NCBI GenBank assembly: GCA_903995115.1 | Contig: LR877155.1 | Span: 188,501 to 252,500 of the forward strand | Direction of reading: 5' to 3' | DNA from: Angomonas deanei | Lineage: Eukaryota; Euglenozoa; Kinetoplastea; Trypanosomatida; Trypanosomatidae | Length of the DNA stretch: 64,000 nucleotides | Part shown: piece after piece, positions 61,807 to 64,000 of the stretch | Position numbering within the stretch: position 1 is the first letter of the stretch | Layout: the number at the start of each line of letters is the position of its first letter | Translations under genes and position numbers: made by a program | Notes under the pieces: generated by a model | The model's database searches: none | The model's input: only the letters and a program-made list of their open reading frames with translations | What the model was told of the DNA's origin: nothing

Positions 61807-63057
61807 ATGGGCTTCCGTGGGCCACTGCTGGTGTTTCTCTTCAGTGCCCTCACCGACGTGGTCTTCCTCTCCTTCCGTCCTGCCCTCAGCAACGACATCA
61901 ATCGTACTACTACTAGTCATAGCGGTGGAGGAAGACGGATGCAACGGTATTTACAAATATATCTCTGTTTAGCGTTTCATGAACTGATGGTGGTCATACA
62001 GCTAGGGGCGCTTCTCGTGGTAACCCTCTCCACGTACTGGATGACGGCCGGTCTGTATTTCATCAAAGTCATTTCATTACTCAAATGGGTATTTTTATTA
62101 TTTCTAGCTCGACTGTTTCTGACGGCCTTCCCGACGGTGTATACCATTGTACTCCTCCCTCGGCGGAATCCTAATAGTGGGGCCCGTGCCTGGGAGGACG
62201 CAGGACTCATCACGATGGAAGTATTCAACTTTCTATTTTGCATCCTGTATATTTTAGCGGGGGTACATGCGTTATTCTATCTAACCGAGAAGACCTTATA
62301 CCCACCGTACCACGCCATGTTCCAGGAAAGTCCTGCCAGTCGTGGTGACAATGCTAATACTAATAATAATAGTAATGCGAATAACGCTACCGTCAGTGCA
62401 CCCTCTACCAGTTACGGCGGTCAGGCCCCTCCGCCACCCTCCGCCGGACAGAGCTATCTCACCAATAGTAATAACACCAGCGTCTCGGCCGACCGGAAAG
62501 GCAGTTTGGAAGTTTCCTTTGCCAATAATAATAATAATAATATGAATCACTTTAATCTGAATCAGAGTGGCATTTTTCAAAAACGGTCTTCCCTGGGGAA
62601 GTCCATGTCGATGGTGGCGCCAGGTGCCGCTGGCAGTCCGTTCGGCAAGAGCGCCTTCTACAATGACGAAACCCTACGGATGAGTGTCTACTACAATAAT
62701 AACAATGATACCGAGCTGGAGGAGCGCTACCGGGCCGCCAAGGAGGAGGAGCTGTTGCGCTCCAAGTTTAGTAGAGACAACAGCGAAGGCCCCAACACCG
62801 TTGGCGAGCACGGTGGCAATGCCATCTCGCAAATGTCGGACACCCTGCACAGCAACACCAATAACCGAAAACGGAAGAGTGATAGTACGCTGGTATTAGA
62901 GCAGTTCACCAATGCGATCGTGTCCGCCACCAACGCGGACAGCACGAGCAAGAGTGCGGAGAGTAGTCCGGTGGATCGGCCGACCACCGCACCATCACGG
63001 CCGGCGGCAGGCAAGAAGGAAGTTACGTTTAACTTTGCTGGTGTGAATGGAAAATAA
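61807..63057 (+). CDS. Tetraspan membrane protein resembling TMEM138, with long disordered tail
   Basis: 416 residues. Four hydrophobic segments: about 5-26 (GPLLVFLFSALTDVVFLSF), 52-78 (LCLAFHELMVVIQLGALLVV), 82-118 (AGLYFIKVISLLKWVFLLFL to TAFPTVYTIVLL) and 138-160 (VFNFLFCILYILAGVHALFY). The spacing, the WxxAGL turn before helix 3, the W-x-D segment (ARAWEDAGLITMEVFN) and the final Y-x-TEKTLYPPYH recall TMEM138, a ciliary transition-zone protein; this is a by-eye match. TMEM138 is about 160 residues, so the Ser/Asn-rich cytosolic tail of about 250 residues is extra. Acceptor AG 61783-61784 or 61786-61787. Confidence 0.62.
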   Translation: MGFRGPLLVFLFSALTDVVFLSFRPALSNDINRTTTSHSGGGRRMQRYLQIYLCLAFHELMVVIQLGALLVVTLSTYWMTAGLYFIKVISLLKWVFLLFLARLFLTAFPTVYTIVLLPRRNPNSGARAWEDAGLITMEVFNFLFCILYILAGVHALFYLTEKTLYPPYHAMFQESPASRGDNANTNNNSNANNATVSAPSTSYGGQAPPPPSAGQSYLTNSNNTSVSADRKGSLEVSFANNNNNNMNHFNLNQSGIFQKRSSLGKSMSMVAPGAAGSPFGKSAFYNDETLRMSVYYNNNNDTELEERYRAAKEEELLRSKFSRDNSEGPNTVGEHGGNAISQMSDTLHSNTNNRKRKSDSTLVLEQFTNAIVSATNADSTSKSAESSPVDRPTTAPSRPAAGKKEVTFNFAGVNGK

Positions 63058-63342
63058 AATCAAAACAATATATATAGATTCCCCCCGCTAATAGAACGAT
63101 AGATTGACTGTTTTATTATTATATTTAGATTTAAAAATAAAAAGTTGTTTTTTGTCTGGTCTGCCAATGGACGTCATCACGCGCTTGCCATCCACTAGAA
63201 TCTTTCGAACTATCATTACTGCTCTCCTTTTCTTCTAAGAAAAAGGAAATTCCATTCTGCTACCCTAAAAAAAAAAAAAGCAATCACACAGTATACACGT
63301 TATAAGACGGTATCTATCTTTTCTATTATTATCAAATAAACA

Positions 63343-63984
63343 ATGTCTCACAACGAGTTCGGCCTCCCCTCCTTCGAGGACCACACCTTCCTCATCTTCG
63401 GTTATGGCAGTATCCTCTGGAAGCAGAACTTTGAGTTTGTCGAGAGCTACCCCTGCTACGTGAAGGGCTACACCCGTGTCTTCTATCAAGGCAGTAGAGA
63501 TCATCGTGGGACACCTGACCAGCCCGGCCGTGTCGTCACCCTTCTCCCTTCCGCCAACCCCGAGGAGCGTGTCTACGGCAAGGCCTATCAGCTCCCAAGC
63601 GACCCCAGTAAGCTACAGACCATCCTCGAGGCGCTCGACGTACGCGAGCAGGGTGGGTACGACCGGGTGGAGGTACAGCTCTATGCCGTGCCACCCCCGG
63701 AGGAGGCACCGCTGACGATACATACGGAGAAGAAGGTGGTGACGCTGGTGTACATGGCGGTGGAAGGTAACTCGGACTACCTGGGCGAGGACACCGTGGA
63801 GGAGATGGCTGCCCACATCCTCCGCTGCGAGGGACCCAGCGGGACCAACCGGGAGTACCTCTTCCGCCTGGCCGACTGCCTCCGCGAGATGGGCGCCGTC
63901 GACGAACACGTCTTCGCCATTGACGCGGCTGCGAAGCGACAGTTGGCGGAAGCGGAGAAGAGTAAAGAGGAAAAAAGCGTATAA
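63343..63984 (+). CDS. ChaC-type gamma-glutamylcyclotransferase
   Basis: 213 residues. The substrate-loop motif FGYGSILWK is at 19-27, followed by VKGYTRVFYQGSRDHRGT and PGRVVTLLPS, which are diagnostic for ChaC. The catalytic Glu is E102 in ALDVREQGGYDR. ChaC enzymes cleave glutathione in the cytosol to 5-oxoproline and Cys-Gly; the 170-220-residue length and the REQGGY context suit the CHAC2-like form. In kinetoplastids, whose main thiol trypanothione is made from glutathione, such an enzyme would act in thiol turnover (inference). The C-terminus is Lys/Glu-rich. Pyrimidine tract 63219-63239 ends in AG 63238-63239. Confidence 0.95.
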   Translation: MSHNEFGLPSFEDHTFLIFGYGSILWKQNFEFVESYPCYVKGYTRVFYQGSRDHRGTPDQPGRVVTLLPSANPEERVYGKAYQLPSDPSKLQTILEALDVREQGGYDRVEVQLYAVPPPEEAPLTIHTEKKVVTLVYMAVEGNSDYLGEDTVEEMAAHILRCEGPSGTNREYLFRLADCLREMGAVDEHVFAIDAAAKRQLAEAEKSKEEKSV

Positions 63985-64000
63985 AGTAAAGAAGGAAAAA

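Noticed and set aside
1-64000. tRNA, rRNA, snoRNA, CRISPR or transposable element
   Set aside because: The spacers were read for cloverleaf boxes, C/D boxes, spaced repeats, and transposase or reverse-transcriptase motifs; none was convincing. The 17199-17345 hairpin is the only element-like repeat.

Overview
The window reads as nuclear DNA of a kinetoplastid-like euglenozoan. Every supported gene (23, plus the tail of one more) lies on the + strand, no GT-AG intron is needed anywhere, and nearly every start codon follows a polypyrimidine tract ending in AG by about 20-120 bases. That is the signature of long one-way transcription units processed by spliced-leader trans-splicing and polyadenylation. 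All three standard stop codons are used. Coding DNA is mostly GC-rich, spacers are AT-rich with long A and T runs, and pure AAT runs encode polyasparagine in several proteins. The species cannot be named from the sequence alone; the lineage is inference from gene layout and protein families.

Layout. 0-6.4 kb: an upstream gene tail, a WD40 protein with a MIF4G-like helical region, and a large probable mitochondrial protein. 6.7-10.6 kb: a candidate mitochondrial beta-barrel, an SLC35B1/HUT1-type nucleotide-sugar or ATP transporter of the ER with a histone-H1-like SPAK tail, and a small CHHC-type zinc-finger protein. 10.8-17 kb: an LZTR1-like Kelch/double-BTB protein, a coiled-coil protein, and a Gig2-like ADP-ribosyltransferase-fold protein. 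17-20.4 kb: a 147-bp foldback hairpin, an MFS transporter, a 41-residue membrane microprotein candidate and spliceosomal SmD1. 20.5-32 kb: an Asn/Pro-rich coiled-coil protein, a small multi-pass membrane protein, a CRAL-TRIO protein with a CaaX end, and a very large membrane-anchored RING protein. 32.3-48.2 kb: cytoplasmic dynein-1 heavy chain. 48.7-53 kb: two tandem metallo-beta-lactamase paralogues and AP-1 mu. 53.3-61.6 kb: two Asn-rich pseudokinases flanking an unknown protein. 61.8-64 kb: a TMEM138-like tetraspan protein and a ChaC gamma-glutamylcyclotransferase.

The neighbours share no pathway, as expected where co-transcription does not imply co-function. Ten places show a one-base change of reading frame inside an otherwise continuous protein, mostly at short homopolymers and in both directions; consensus indels from a long-read assembly are the simplest explanation. 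The dynein gene also carries a 150-bp GC-rich, low-complexity insert with an in-frame stop and short direct repeats at its ends, which is the most puzzling single feature. No tRNA, rRNA, transposon, retroelement or CRISPR array was recognised.
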